Shown: one piece after another, positions 24,002-36,682 of the stretch | Layout of the letters: each line of letters opens with the position of its first letter | How positions within the stretch are numbered: the first letter of the stretch is position 1 | Assembly (NCBI GenBank): GCA_945859605.1 | Contig: OX243811.1 | Coordinates: forward strand, 55,394,069 to 55,458,068 | Length of the DNA stretch: 64,000 nt | Source: Lumbricus rubellus | Lineage: Eukaryota; Annelida; Clitellata; Crassiclitellata; Lumbricidae | Direction of reading: 5' to 3' | Translations under genes and position numbers: made by a program | The notes under the pieces: generated by a model | The model's database searches: none | The model's input: only the letters and a program-made list of their open reading frames with translations | Told to the model about the DNA's origin: nothing

Positions 24002-25754
24002 CATTAAAAGAACTTGTGAAAAGAATAGTTTCAAGTTAGTTTGCTAAATGGAATTTGCAAAACGAATGGTCTTTAGGCCTATCAAAAAAACCAATGCTTC
24101 CAGTTTTGCTATTTTTTAAATAAAGTTAAAAAATTCCATAATAATACATCAGGAATGACCAGCAGCCATCTATGGTGCAAACAGTGCATTCAAGATTTTT
24201 TTAATTAAAAGAAGTTTTCCGTAGCAGTTCAAATCCATTATCTGTAAAATTACTGCTAGAAACAATAAATAATTGCATTATACTTATAGGACTAATGAAC
24301 ATCAGATGTGACTAAACACACTGAAAACCGAAATATAACAAAAGCTAACAGAAGCACCTGGGGTCAACAAAAGGCTAGAACCAGAGGAGTCAAAGTAGAA
24401 GCTGGGGTCCAACTCCCCCGGAAAACTAAACATTGAGTAGATGTAAATAAAGGAACATATCTCTCTAAACCGGAATTGGCAAGTAGCAGAAACGTGAACA
24501 ACACACAATATAGAAGCAAGCAACATAGATGAGGCAAACACAATCATGAATTGAAAATATAAAGAAACCAGTGGCCGCAGAAATAAAGCATGACCTAAAT
24601 AAAGAAAGAACAGAACTTTCTTCAGTTCCTGTATAGATATCAGCTTGTGTTAGTGTGAATCTAAAACTGTAAAATTAAAATATCGTGGGGGTCGTAGTCT
24701 AGCTGTGACCACCCAAGTCTGTGACACCTTAATTAAGTAACTATCGTAATCGTAATCTTCAAATTTCTAATGCCACTTGAAAGCCAAGCGCAGGGCACCG
24801 GCTTATTCATGAGCACTGACATTCTACTATGAGAGTCTATTAGACATGACTGGAAAACCAATGCAGCAAATCGTTAAAGTGTTAAGCACAAAAAAGAAAG
24901 AAAGAGGAAGGAACAGAGGCAGATAAAATCAGTGCACAAAAATAAAAAAGATAAGCAATAATTAAACAAACAATCAAATAAATTTGAGCAGCAAAGGGAT
25001 AGGAATGACACTGAGCGTAAATGCAAATCTACCCAAAAAAAGAAATTAAAAGCTAAGGAAATGTAGCCTACTTTAACTAAATGTAGCCTACTTTAACTGG
25101 TAAAACAATGCAGAAAGCCGCATGAAATTAATATCAACACATCGCAGCATAGACTGACTGCCTTGAAAGTACCACTCTGCAAACAGCCGTGACATCTAGG
25201 GAAGTAAAAGATATCAGAATATTCATCGAGCAGGATGAGAGGAAAAGCAATACATTGATCGACTGGAAAGACTTTACTCATAACAGATGAGCTATTTTTG
25301 CACTGACATAATAACGACGACTCCAGAGGAGGGTTGGAGAAGACACAGTTGGATGCCCTTGTCACGGATGGACATATAAAGTGATGGTGTCTGACCTGTG
25401 CACACATGAATATGAGTCTGGAAACGTGACGTGGATTCAGCAATGCTCTGGAGAAGATGTCAATGATCACGACAGCACTGTAATAGTAAACCATGCGGTG
25501 CCACTGCCAGTGTATGGTGAAACGGTGAAATGGCGAACATCATGTGCTGTCAAAGTCATGACCACATCAGTAGAACAGTAGGACGCTATCTTAATCTCCA
25601 TTTTGATTGTAATTTGCCAATTTTGTAACATTTTTGGAAGAAGGCGCTTCTAGCGTGAGAACACCAACTCAGTCTGGTCTCGTTTGTCTTAAAATTCTCA
25701 TTCTTGAAGTGTTTTAATAATTATTTTATGTTCAAAAAATATCTACTCGTTATC
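24002..25754. other. Intergenic, no gene recognised
   Basis: AT-rich. A 21-bp direct duplication AATGTAGCCTACTTTAACT lies near 25060-25098. A 133-codon minus-strand frame (25093-25494) and a 66-codon plus-strand frame (25381) overlap; neither resembles a known protein. Confidence 0.45.
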
Positions 25755-25800
25755 TTGAAGGTGTGCCATATAAATTTATGTGATTGATTGAATTATTGAT
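25755..25800 (+). mobile_element. SINE 3' tail with (GATT)n
   Basis: Reads GAAGGTGTGCCATATAAATT followed by TATGTGATTGATTGAATTATTGATT. This is the GGNGCTATATAAAT tail motif of the SINE group (with GCC for GCT here) followed by a GATT repeat. The upstream body is too diverged to delimit. Confidence 0.5.
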
Positions 25801-26539
25801 TTTCAGTTATTGCAAGAGGCAAACATAGGAGTTTTTGAACTCACGTATATTGGTCTTACTACAGTGCCATGCAAATCATCTAATTTTAGTAAATATTATT
25901 AGTTTCTCTTTAATCATGAACAATAGCATACTGATCTTACACTGGCATTGGCAGGGAGGGAATTAACTGTCAAACAACCTCTTTTGCTTATGTATCAAAA
26001 TGAAGGATCAGGAGGAGTTTTCAACCAGCAAAACACAAGGTACTAATGTAACACAGTTCCAGCGATAGGAGGAAATCTGACCCAGCTGACGCATGTCAAA
26101 ATCTTCACCTTGGTACACTACGGACAGTCTGACAATGAAATAAATTGTGTTTATAGTCAAAAAACGTGATCGCATTTCAAATTCTCCCCATAAATCTGGG
26201 AGCTGTCCGCAAACACACATTCGAGGACAGCGGAGGACGTGGAAAACAGACAGCAGGGACCGATCAGTTATCGATGGTAAGGGTGCATTCTTATGAATTA
26301 CCATAATTCCATATTCAGCTGCATAAGAAGAAATCAGTCATTGTTGAGACGCAGTATGAGTATAAAAACACCAATGAATTACCATAATTCCATTTTCAAC
26401 TGTATATGAAGAAATCAGTTATCGTTTAGATGCGCTGTCATTTGAAAAATCTCATGAAAACTCGAAGACCAACAAAAGCTGCAAATTTTATATAAAGACT
26501 CTATTTTAAAACTGTTTCTTGCATACTACACTACACTCT
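25801..26539. other. Intergenic; short 79-bp-spaced duplication
   Basis: The sequence GAATTACCATAATTCCAT occurs at about 26294 and again at about 26373, with similar following sequence (GAAGAAATCAGT), so a segment of about 79 bp has been tandemly duplicated. No gene is seen. Confidence 0.5.
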
Positions 26540-26760
26540 TGCAGGTTACATACTGCTGACCATTTTGATCTGTTTGTTCCAAGGACTGTAACTGATATTG
26601 TCCAACATCGGGCGTTTGCTGAGGAAGGTCCCTCCACGTGGAATTACCTTCCTCTCTAACTAAGGGCTAAACTAATAATGACTTGTTTTTTCTCATCAGT
26701 CTCTCGTTCTTTAAAAGCATTTCTCTTCCCAAGAGTTTCCATTGTAACTTCCATGCTAGA
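26540..26760 (+). pseudogene. Decayed LINE C-terminal remnant
   Basis: Conceptual translation across frameshifts gives ADHFDLFVPRT, then FAEEGPSTWNYLPL and SRSLKAFLF, in that order. This is the characteristic C-terminal end of L2/CR1-type LINE proteins (VPRT, then GPS-WN-LP, then FK-LK-LF). Stops interrupt it. A related scrap (ADHFDAFVHRT) occurs at about 28973-29005. Confidence 0.55.
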
Positions 26761-27365
26761 AACACCTCTGAACAGTTATTTTGCAAGAGGCGTTGTATAT
26801 ATCTACAGATACATCATGATACATTGTTTGATTGCTTCAGTTGCCACCATCATGCTTCCTGTTGCACTGTTATTTGTAAAGCGTGGTCATTTGTCTTTTG
26901 CAAAGATTAATTGCATTTAGAATTAGCATGTAATGAATAAATTCTCGACAACTGAATAGCATTTTGTGAGCAGGAAAATGGTACTAGCTACGGAAAGAAA
27001 CAACTAAATGACATCTTGCAATGTCAAGACTCTTATACCATCATCCATCAATCTTCATTTTTAAAAATCAGTTTTATATGCGATCAGAAATAGGATCAGA
27101 AATCCGCTGGAATTGGGACGAAAGAAATGCATTCGAACGACGGTCGTTGACTTGACTGAGAAGTCAGGAAATAATGTACCTGGTAAATCACGAGACACGG
27201 AATACGAAGAAAAAAAGACGAATGACCGTTGCTCCTCATGTGCTGCTTTTCGCTGATGCTGGCATTGCAGTTTCTGCTTCTGTAGCTGTTTCTGCTGCTC
27301 CTGCTGCTTCTACTTTGCCTCTGCAGCTGATGCAAAAGACGAAGAGGAAGCCGAATAGGAAGATG
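26761..27365. other. Intergenic, no gene recognised
   Basis: AT-rich sequence with no supported feature. A 108-codon frame starts at 27174, but its C-terminal half is the GAT repeat that follows. Confidence 0.4.
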
Positions 27366-27482
27366 AAGGTGATGATGATGATGATGATGACGCTGTTGGT
27401 GATGATGATGATGATGACGATTAAAACGATGACGACGACAATGATGATGACGACGACGATGATGATGATGGTGATGATGATA
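27366..27482. repeat. (GAT)n/(GAC)n trinucleotide array
   Basis: Interrupted GAT units with GAC blocks, the same motif pair that forms the large array at 62.3-63.3 kb. Confidence 0.88.
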
Positions 27483-28284
27483 AGAAGTAGAGGAAACTGA
27501 TCAACTTCAGGAACAGGACAGGAAGCAACATTCTGGAAACAGGCAATAAATTAAATTGTCTGAAATTAACCACCGCACTTTCAACGGAGTCAATGCCAAT
27601 ATGAATGGCCGGTCAAAAAACGCCGGAAGTGTTGGTCTTTAGTTTCATGATGTTTAGAAAAACCAATGGTGCTTCATGTTTATAGAAATTTCTGCAGATG
27701 ACGAGATACTCTAAAATAAAGCTTATCATAAACAAACTTATGAAAACGTCTTTAGAAGCAGATGTCATTTTCTTATGCTGCACAATAACTGCAGAGTCCA
27801 GCCAATAAAATGACATTGATATAGACAAGATAGAAACCATATCTCCACAAAATATGCTTTATGATTTAATTAAAGATCTTGGATTCTCACGTCTGCTATA
27901 CATAGAGTGACTGATGTCACAGTAGGCCAGCCCTACAAACTGTAAGAAATGAAAATCTATGAAAACACATAACCGTGTGTGAACTGTGTTTTAGTCCCTT
28001 AGGCCTACATTAATTTCATGAATATTTTTTATAAACACTTCGACACAATTCCAAATATTCTCAACCATTTTGGTGGCGGAACTCAGTCTATTTGAGACAG
28101 GAGATAAATAGAAATCTCATAATTTCTGTGCATACAACATGGAAATAGTTCTAACAACTAGAATTCATTCAATTCAAATTCATTTTCACCAGTATACATT
28201 TTCCTCAAATATGCACTCAAATTGGAAGTCAGTTAAGAGCGTAAATAAGGATTCACACAGGAATAAACTGGAAATAGTCTTGAA
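27483..28284. other. Intergenic, no gene recognised
   Basis: AT-rich single-copy DNA with one TAGGCCTA at about 28001 and no supported feature. Confidence 0.4.
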
Positions 28285-28345
28285 AGTAAGTAAGTAAGTA
28301 AGTAAGTATTTATTGAACCGCCTTCAAACGCACTGCGGGAAAACC
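28285..28345 (-). mobile_element. Probable LINE/SINE tail with (TAAG)n
   Basis: On the minus strand, GGTTCAATAAATA is followed by (CTTA)n. This looks like the 3' terminus of a retroelement whose tail expanded into a tetranucleotide array. No coding part is recognisable upstream. Confidence 0.4.
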
Positions 28346-29264
28346 GATTTATTACTAGTATCAAGTTTATTTTATTATGCCTACATGGCACCAGTGTTAG
28401 TTATTCCACAGAGCGACAGTGTGTCTTAGAACGTGAGTCGAGACATGTTCGCAGCCATTCGTCTCACCAGATTCCATCAGATCCTGAGAACGACAGCAGA
28501 AGCGCATTAGTCGAGACTGTAACTGAGTTATCCGAGTCGCTTGTTTCCTCGCAATTCGGCGAAACACAGATAGTTTAGCGCAACTGATTTTGGATTCCCC
28601 AGATGCAGTCTAGAGAAATACAAATCAATCAGAGGCCCTCGGCAAATATCGGCGAGCAGTAATCCTTCCCCCAATTCTTATTAACAGCGGAAGCAAAGAA
28701 AGTAAATTTCGTCTGGATTCCATTCATTAGACATGCAAAACTATCTAAACGCAACCTTAATAATCATGCACACACCCTAAAAGAGGATACACCCAGTGTA
28801 AGAATTGTGGAAAAATAATTCTCACCCTGGATACCCTGGATGACAACAGAGAAGTTAATGTGGCTAATAAAACTATCAATAATTTCGGCATTCAGTAAAC
28901 AGTTTTAAATGTCCCAATCAAATATTTGACAAAATATCACAGGCCTACTACATTCCTGCACATTGCACACCGCTGATCATTTTGATGCTTTTGTTCACAG
29001 GACTAAGACAATCATGGGAGAGCATCGTTTGTATGGACGAAGCACACATTCCACATTCATTACATCCTCTGATTTCACTCACTCTTCATTGTCTTCAGTG
29101 TGGTAGGCCATTCTCCACACAATGCCAGGATTAAATTATTGAAGTAAATCCTCTGGACCGTTCTGTCAGCCGACCTCAAAAGCCTCTGTCCATCCACAGT
29201 TCCACACCCTGCATCACCTCAGTCACCTACTACAGCGGCCAGTTGATGCACGTGTGATGACGTC
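28346..29264. other. Intergenic, no gene recognised
   Basis: Single-copy DNA, slightly GC-richer at 28400-28560. It includes the LINE scrap at about 28973-29005. Confidence 0.4.
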
Positions 29265-29730
29265 TGGCCTATCAGCAGCAGCAGGACCACCACCAGCAGC
29301 AGCAGCAGGACCAGCAGCAGCAGGACCACCACCACCAGCAGCAGCATCAGCAGCAGCATCACCAGCAGCAGCAGTAGCAGCAGGCGACCTCAATCAATTG
29401 ACACCGTTTAGCATCGTGCATCACCTCCTCCTCCTCCTCCTCCTCCTCCTCCTCCGTCGCCAAAGCTGCCAAAGCTGCACTGTGCTTTACTGCTGTCAAA
29501 TCCACAGCCGATGGTCATCCACCGAGTCCTGCCATTGGGACGACGACGACGACGACCTAGGACGGATTCATTCGAGTCACGTCTGCGCCACCCCCCCCCC
29601 CCCGCCCCCGACCCGTTCCACCCTCGCCCCATCCATGAATCAGGGAGCCTTGGATGCTGTCCAACCCTGCCAACGATTTCTTTGGCGTGCTGCGGCTGCT
29701 GCTGCAGTTGCTGCTGCTGCTGCAGTTACC
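29265..29730. repeat. CAG/CTC/CGA/CTG trinucleotide-rich segment
   Basis: Interrupted CAG and CCA units at 29270-29385, pure (CTC)n at about 29426-29454, short CGA at 29538-29556, a C run at 29591-29604 and CTG at 29690-29730. Frames of 195, 77 and 79 codons cross it with homopolymer-rich products (poly-Ala, poly-Leu, poly-Cys). No known domain or splice structure supports a gene. Confidence 0.8.
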
Positions 29731-30547
29731 CTCGCACTGCGTAGCAATCTTCCGCTTCGGTGTCCTTCATCATGTACAGTTCATTGCTCAACAGTCTCTC
29801 TCCTACAAAGCCAATGGCAGACGACCATTCGAAAGCCATGAGCTGCTCCTCCTGTACACGACTATCCAAAGGCAAGCCACAGCAGTCATTTAACCAATAA
29901 AAAGTATTGGATTAATTATTATGATAGCATCTTCAGTGTGGGATTAATTACCAATAGGGCCTCAGAATAGGGTCAAATGGGTCAATGGTTACAAATTCTC
30001 AGCTAACAATGTATGTATCATTGTGCATGTATGTATGTTTATATGTAGGCCTACATAGTACATACGTATGTACAAAATTGTACATGCCTATGTGTAATGT
30101 AGCATGTATGTATGTAAGTATGTATTATATCAATGTATATCAATCTAAACAGAGAAGTTTGAAGCAGAGCCAAAGAAACCTCATCATGCTTCTTAATTAG
30201 TCTGTAGGCAATTAGCTTAAAAAGTAGTTTCAGCTTAATTTAACCACAGAGTCTGTGTGATAACAAAGATCATTAGCGTCACCCTCCTTCTTTGCCCAAG
30301 CTTGGGACTGGCTCTGCCAAATTGCAAGCAGTGTTAGAGTTCACATTAGCCTACAAAATGTTTTGCGAAAACCTTCAGAAAAATTTTAATAAAGAAAGTT
30401 AGATCCAAATGTTTAATTTCCAGAGTGCCACAGTCAAATGATTGAAATATCACATGAGAAATTCAAGTTCGAAAACGAATTTTTTTCCCACCATTTCTTA
30501 CACATTCATAAAATTTACTAAAACACATTAGAAAACTTGCACTAAGC
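29731..30547. other. Intergenic; TATG-rich stretch
   Basis: Degenerate TATG/ATGT repeats at about 30002-30136 surround one TAGGCCTA at 30047. No gene is recognised. Confidence 0.5.
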
Positions 30548-31487
30548 CAGTGCTGTCCAACGTGCGGCCCACGGGCCGCATGCGGCCCGCGGAGAGATTT
30601 CAAGTGGCCCGCCAGAGCATGCTAAATTCTTCCACTGTAGGCTATAATTATCATAAAATAAAGAACAAATTCTAGTCGAATTTAACGGGTTTTTAAAAAT
30701 TGATATTGTAATGGTTTCTGGGGTTTGAAAAACCACTAGAAAATTCAATTCAGCAACTAGTAGGCCTATCCTATCTTCTTAATTTCTATCTGATGGTTAG
30801 GCTCCAGTTATTATGTCAAACGACTGGCAAAAGACTTCATGTTTTGAACATTTTTTACCACTCTACTCAACTAAATAATATTGACCTCGCATGGCTATAT
30901 CGCCCAAACCGTTCACTTCTAGTCAGTTTAGCCTGACAGCGTTTCAGCACCTGTTTAAGTAAGCTAGCTGCAACAGTTCCTTTCGAGAGATTGTCCAATT
31001 GAGGTCCTGAGAGTTGAAGGGAAACTATCGATAAGAGTACACAGAACCGATGAATGGCGATGTCTTTGGTTCATTCTCAGCCGATGACTAGGCCTATTGA
31101 CTGGAGTCTGTTCCATAGACCGAATTGACTCTGGTTTAGGCTCAGCCACAGGGTGGAGATGATCCACCAAAAACCATAACTGGGATACAAAATGAAGAGC
31201 TGAGTTTGCCAGACCGTGGCTGCCAGGCAGGCTGGGCGACAAACTTAAAAACGAGCTGAGCACACCTAATTATTTTGGTGCTCATGTTTAAACAAGCATC
31301 GTGTAACTGTAGACTGTTCGTGGTAGCCTATTGTGCGCTGTTCATTTATACATTACAGTAACTCCATTAAACAGCTATAAATTATCAGTAAAATTATTGA
31401 CGATGCTTCGGAGCTTATTGTTGCGGCCCTTGGCATTAAGAATATTGCTTCTGCGGCCCACGGGGCCAAAAAGGTTGGACACCACTG
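30548..31487. mobile_element. hAT-like non-autonomous DNA transposon (940 bp)
   Basis: Ends are inverted repeats: CAGTGCTGTCCAACGTGCGG on the left and, on the minus strand at the right, CAGTGGTGTCCAACCTTTTT. Both continue into GGCCC/GGGCC-rich sequence (GCGGCCCACGGGCCGC on the left). CAGTG ends with a GGCCCGCGGG-rich subterminal region are shared with the clearly 8-bp-duplicated hAT elements at 40050 and 55373. I could not find a matching 8-bp duplication here (CACTAAGC versus CAAGCATT), so the boundaries or the flanks have changed. There is no transposase frame. Confidence 0.7.
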
Positions 31488-31529
31488 CAAGCATTCAAAA
31501 TTTGCAGACAGTTAGCAATCCTGAACAAT

Positions 31530-31756
31530 GGAACGCGTATGTTCGGTGGTGGTGTTCAGTGCCTTTGAGCAGGTTCGAATCCACTCTCAAGCCACTGCAT
31601 AGGGACCTTGAGCAAGTCCTTCACTTGCAATTGCTCGTGCGCTTCGGCGTGAAACTCCGATGCAGAGTCTGTGCTGTAGTCAGGAGCACATCCGAGTTAG
31701 AGCTTTAAAAGGGTGCTATAGAAATGGAGAGATAAATACAAATAAATAAATAAAAT
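31530..31756 (+). mobile_element. tRNA-derived SINE
   Basis: B-box GGTTCGAATCC at about 31572, an A-box-like GGTGGTGTTCAGTGC upstream, then the shared body (GACCTTGAGCAAGTCC, CTTGCAATTGCTCGTG, GCAGAGTCTGTGCTGTAGTC). It ends in GGGTGCTATAGAAATGGAGAG and an AAAT tail repeat. This is the most complete member of the SINE group in the window. The 125-codon frame crossing it is not a gene. Confidence 0.8.
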
Positions 31757-31893
31757 GAACCAATGTAAATGATTGGGACATCAATTATAATGATGAAGTC
31801 CAGTAAAATTTAGGAGGCAGAGCAACAACACGTCATTCGCGAACGAAGAACATCGTCGAAACAGAGAAAAACATTTTGAGAACACAACGGATA

Positions 31894-31958
31894 CAACAAA
31901 AGACCGTTGCATAAGCAACAAAAGACCGTTGCATAAGCAACAAAAGACCGTTGCATAA
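31894..31958. repeat. 22-bp tandem repeat, 3 copies
   Basis: The block CAACAAAAGACCGTTGCATA recurs at 31894, 31916 and 31938, identical in all three copies. Confidence 0.92.
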
Positions 31959-34900
31959 CGCGTTGTCAGTCGAGACATGACGTCGCCAGACGACAAATTG
32001 TATCAACACAACCGACAACGACAACGTCATCTGTTTCGAAAGCAGCCAGACAACGAATATTGCCACCAGGTGGCCAAGCTAATAATAAATTATCTTATTA
32101 ATTGCTGGCAATTCTGGTCACAAAGTACAGGTAAAAGGGGGCTTTTACTACGAATGCATTATATCTAATAATGTGAAAAGGCTAAATCATTAAGTGTCAA
32201 CAAAGCCAACAGGTAAAGCAACTCAGATGAGTTTAATTAATTGTGTCGTAGTCATGACTAACGACGATGACACGGACGACGTTGTCATCATCCATACAAA
32301 CCTATATTTAGAGATTTGTGATATGATATCGTGAGGCAGAATTGTAAAATTAGACCTATTTTTGTAGCAAATGACGAATAAAGAGCTGTGGTGTGAGCTG
32401 TCACTCACAACTGCCACTATTTTCATGTTAATAGCTAAGAGATATAGTGACAATGTTGAAGTAAATAGAGCTTGCTTTGTTCGCCTATTTCTATTTTCAG
32501 TCTGCTTCTATTTTTGTTCAGCCAAGCTCAGCATGTCATGAGCTGCTTCGGGGAAAAATTTCCAATGGCAGATCTTATTTGAGAGAATGCAATTGAAAGT
32601 GGAAGCTATTGAAATGCAGCACAGGCATCAGACGCAAAGAAGAGGAGAAATTCTGGCAAAATACGCGTGTTGATTGCAGGAAGAAGCTGTGCAAGGAGCA
32701 GCATTTGGCTGAAAGGCGTACATGGCACAAAATTTGAAAGAGGCTTCTTCAGCCATGTAAGCTACCTCGAGTGTTTTGGATTCACTGGAGAAACAGTGGA
32801 TTAGGCTAAGGTCTGGGTAATGCAGGAACACAGTTGCTCTGTGTCAGTGAATAAATCATGAGATTCATCATCAGATTCTGTTGCTGTGCTGAAGCATAGG
32901 CATCTAAGTGCAAGGACTGAAACAGAACAGCTACTGGTAGAAACCTCATAGAACCAGTATGCTGGTAACAAAAATTAATTTGAATAAAAAATCAACTGGT
33001 AGCCTATAATAATCAAATAGAAATAATAAGAAGCCATAGTATATAGGTTGCTATTGCTATGTTTTAACATCAGCTACAATTGATAATGCAGCAGACACTT
33101 ACAGTCAGTATATAGCACCCTGGTCTGTATTATACATAAGAACATGATTAAGCATGATGACAATGGAGGAAATGACAAAACAGACAATCCACTAATGGCT
33201 TCCTACATGCAGTCTGGCGCAGGATGCGGAAGATGCGGAAGTGGACGTGAAAGAGAAACCAGGAAGAGGGAAGGATGAGGACAATGAGGAAGAACAAGAG
33301 GAAACAACTCGAGTGATATTAGCAACATCATAAAAGTCTGCAAAACAATTGATAATTGGCTGCAAATGTTTACTTTTAAAAAATAGTTGACTCTCAGACG
33401 AAGTCTCTTAAGTCAGAGAGAAAACAGATTTGATTGAAGGAAAGATGTTAATCAAGTCATATTAAGTCCTGAGGTAATGTAAAAAAAAGGTAAAATGGTC
33501 AGAATAAGAAATCAACTGGAACGGGCCTAGTAGACAGAATCATTATATGACAGCTGCCAGGATCAGCCCTAGCGTTCGCGGGGCCCAAGGCAGCAGCGTG
33601 TCTTTGGTAAAAAAATTTACGAAATTGATTTTCTGTCAGGACGGCATTGGTACTATCACATTATGTAGGCTTAATTAAATAATGCAAAATCATGGGCACC
33701 CTAACACAGGGACATGAGGAACTCCTGCCACTCTGGAAAATCAGCACCTATTTTTAACAAGAGTTTTTGCTTTTTGACAAACTTCCCTGCACCAAAGCAC
33801 TAATGATTCCCACAGTGACACGGAGAAATTTACATTATATACACCTCTGTGAAAATATCCAATTATCCATGTTCCTAATTTCAGACTCTTGCCAAAAACG
33901 TTCGACGCGTATACGTAGTGTCGTAGTAGGGCTATCATAACTGTAAAAACTTTCATATGCTGCAGCTGCAGCCTATCTTAGGAAATAAAGTATCATTATA
34001 TGTGGCTTAAAAAGTTCTTTCTGAAGATCATGCAGGTTACAATTTGACTCCAATTAAGTGCTCTAACGTATTTGCATTCCATTGATGTTCATTTTGTACA
34101 TAATTGTTACAAGCAAATCCATGGCCAGCTATACAACTGTCTCCACCATTGCAAGACAACTTCAAGATCGATTGCTGCAATTCTCAATTCATGGTCCATA
34201 ATCCAACCAAATGAAGTGTGTCTTTTGACTATGCCAATTCACATTCAACACAGCTGTCCGCTGAATGTACCAATCAATTCTGTCCAAAATACCACGTCAC
34301 TTGATTAAAATCAGTGCATGAAATCAAATTGAAATTCTTGCATGAATTTATTATTTTGAAATACCTTCCAACCAGTAATTAATTGATTAATTAATTAAGT
34401 AATTAATTGATGCACTCATTTAAATTCACTTCCAAAAGAACAATCAACAATTGTTCTTGTCTTCATCAATTCTTCACTCTCACTCTATGTAAAAATTGTA
34501 AATGTACGTTAGCCTTAGTCCTGCACAACTCCATATAAATCAGCATCTGATCCCTCAGTTGCTTTTCTACAATTCACATAATAAACTCTTGCTCGCCCTT
34601 TTCAATACTCAGCTGAACTGTTCTTTAATCCCTAGTGCTGCAACTCCAAGATTCTTCAAGCCCATTTGAAGACAATAACTCCTTTTCTTCTGGGTTTGGT
34701 TTAGGATGACTTGGGAGTGCCTCTGAAAGAAGTCACATAAATTAACTCAATGACTCCCAAAATACATTGCAAAAAAGTAACTCCCAGTACCACTCTTTCT
34801 TTTCAAATAAACACAGCCATTAACCAATCACAAGAGCCCTGTCTGTCTCCCTCTCACAATCTATTCTCCGGCAAATGAATTCTTCATTTTCTATTGTTTC

Positions 34901-36279
34901 ACAGCCTAAAGACTGAACACAAAACTAGTGAATAGGCTAGTGTTCCTCCAACACCATAAACAATGATAGTGTATTAAAAGTGATTTTGACAAAACAAAGC
35001 AGTCCCAGCCTGTCCTTAAAGTAGAGCTTTAGAAGCTTAGTATTATAATGCCAAAGTTCCTGTGCATCTTTTTTAGATTAAGGACCATGAATTGAAACGC
35101 TTTTTTTCATATGCAAATCTTGATTTATTTTGTTAGGGAGCAAGACAAGACAGTGGGGCAAAATTGAAGGAAATAACAAGGCTGCACTTGGAGTTTTAGA
35201 GTATATACAGGGCTGCCGATAGGGTGGGGTAGGGGTGGAGAAAAGCCAGGGGCCCAGCGATTTTTATAGGCTGTTTAATGATCTAATAATTTTAACAGTG
35301 ATTGGGTCTCAAGATTGCAGCCTTGGTTGTGGTTCCAGGGATGACTGCTGTACAGATGAAGTGATTGCAGGGAATTCTATGCAAGTAAATTATTGATTAC
35401 ATTTTAAAAAGTCACAGCTTTAAGGGAGACTGTGCTGTTGGTACAAAGTGGCATTCAGTTTGTGGTCCAAATCCTTAAAAAAACCACTAAATCAGCCACA
35501 ATGCTCAACAGATAGACGTGCTGCTGCTCTCGCTGTGTCATTACAACCGCAAATCTTGCAAGATGTAAGACCCTCCTGCAGGCAGTCTTAAGACAGCAGA
35601 AACACTAAGTATTATAATGAGGCAAATCAATAGGAAACTGGTCGGCTGGATGCGTTAAAGGCCGCCGCAAGCGATCCACGACCAATCATATCAATTGTCC
35701 ATTAGACGTTTTCTACTACTGCCATTAAAGCCTATAAGATGGAAAGAATCGGTAAAGAAGGTTCACTGACCCAACTGTCTAGTGGGACAATTCTAATGGA
35801 ACATACAACAGACTACCCTTCAGGGTGCGGTAAATAGGCTCAAGGGTGATTTTCACCGTTGCAATTAATGGTTGAAGCTGCGTAAGTTTGCTGAGGCATT
35901 GTAATTGTATCCAAGCATTTTTAAAGCATGTCTAGTAGGGTGAACCGTTCAGAAGTGCTCCCAGTGTGCAACATCTGGTAATTAGAAGCAGGTTTTATGA
36001 AAACAAAGTTGAGGAAGAAAGACTGCCAGTTAGAATCGTACTGGACAGATGGGGAAAAAATGCATTCCGTCTGTTTAAGGAATGAAGTGTGGATACTGGA
36101 AGAAAGCTAATCGATGCTAAAAAGCATGAACTCAGTCTCAACTAGACAGTTCTTAAGTGAAGTTTATTCAAGAAAATGAAATGTAACGAGCAATTACAGA
36201 CAGTAACTAAACTACAATGGATGGTAGGCACAACAGAAAATTAAACCAGCAACAAATTAGACACCAGAATTTGAACATA
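31959..36279. other. Intergenic, gene-poor
   Basis: About 4.3 kb with no convincing exon. Minor items are an AT-palindromic TTAATTAATTGATTAATTAATT near 34377-34410, and two isolated hAT-end-like fragments: CAGGATCAGCCCTAGCG at about 33558 and CAGGGCTGCCGATAGGG at about 35209. Neither fragment has a matching second end. Short frames (78 codons or fewer) show no motifs. Confidence 0.45.
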
Positions 36280-36652
36280 GGCCTAAAAAATGTTGTGTTT
36301 CCGGTAACAGAGCTAAAAAAAAGGGTAGGTAAGTCGAAAAATATTTTTATTTTGTTAAAATATTTTTATGCAATGACTACCCGAAAAGTATACCCCACTA
36401 GTCTTTTTGTGCAAAGGTACACACTACGTGTTCTAAGCAAGTATAAGCACCTAAGCTGCTCTAGAAAACAGTTCTATTAATTTCATTTTGTTGACGTCTT
36501 TTCTGTTATGTCAATACAAATGTAAAAAAATTTAGATTTAAATTTTTTTTAATTTAGATTTTTTTATATAATTTTTTTTACAAAATTATTTGAGTCGCGG
36601 CATAAAAGAGGGTCGGTCGGGTTACCGGATACACAGCATATTTTTTTAGCCC
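36280..36652. mobile_element. PIF/Harbinger-like MITE, copy 2 (inverted relative to copy 1)
   Basis: Left end GGCCTAAAAAATGTTGTG and right end (minus strand) GGGCTAAAAAAATATGCTGTG, both followed by TGTTTCCGGTAAC or TGTATCCGGTAAC. The 3-bp sequence ATA flanks both sides. The interior block GTATACCCCACTAGTC and CATTTTGTTGACGTC match copy 1 (20057-20489) on the opposite strand. The 87-codon frame at 36217 runs through the element and is not a gene. Confidence 0.75.
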
Positions 36653-36682
36653 ATATTATGCAGAAGCATGTGCTGCTAAATG

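Noticed and set aside
29254..29841. 195-codon Ala/Leu-rich frame
   Set aside because: It consists largely of CAG/CTC/CTG repeats; overlapping frames are equally open.
31331..31708. 125-codon frame as a host gene
   Set aside because: It spans the end of an hAT-like element and a SINE, so its open length is fortuitous.
33558..35260. Large hAT element between CAGGATCAGCCC (33558) and CAGGGCTGCCGATAGG (35209)
   Set aside because: Both fragments look like left ends rather than a left-right pair, and no 8-bp duplication was found.
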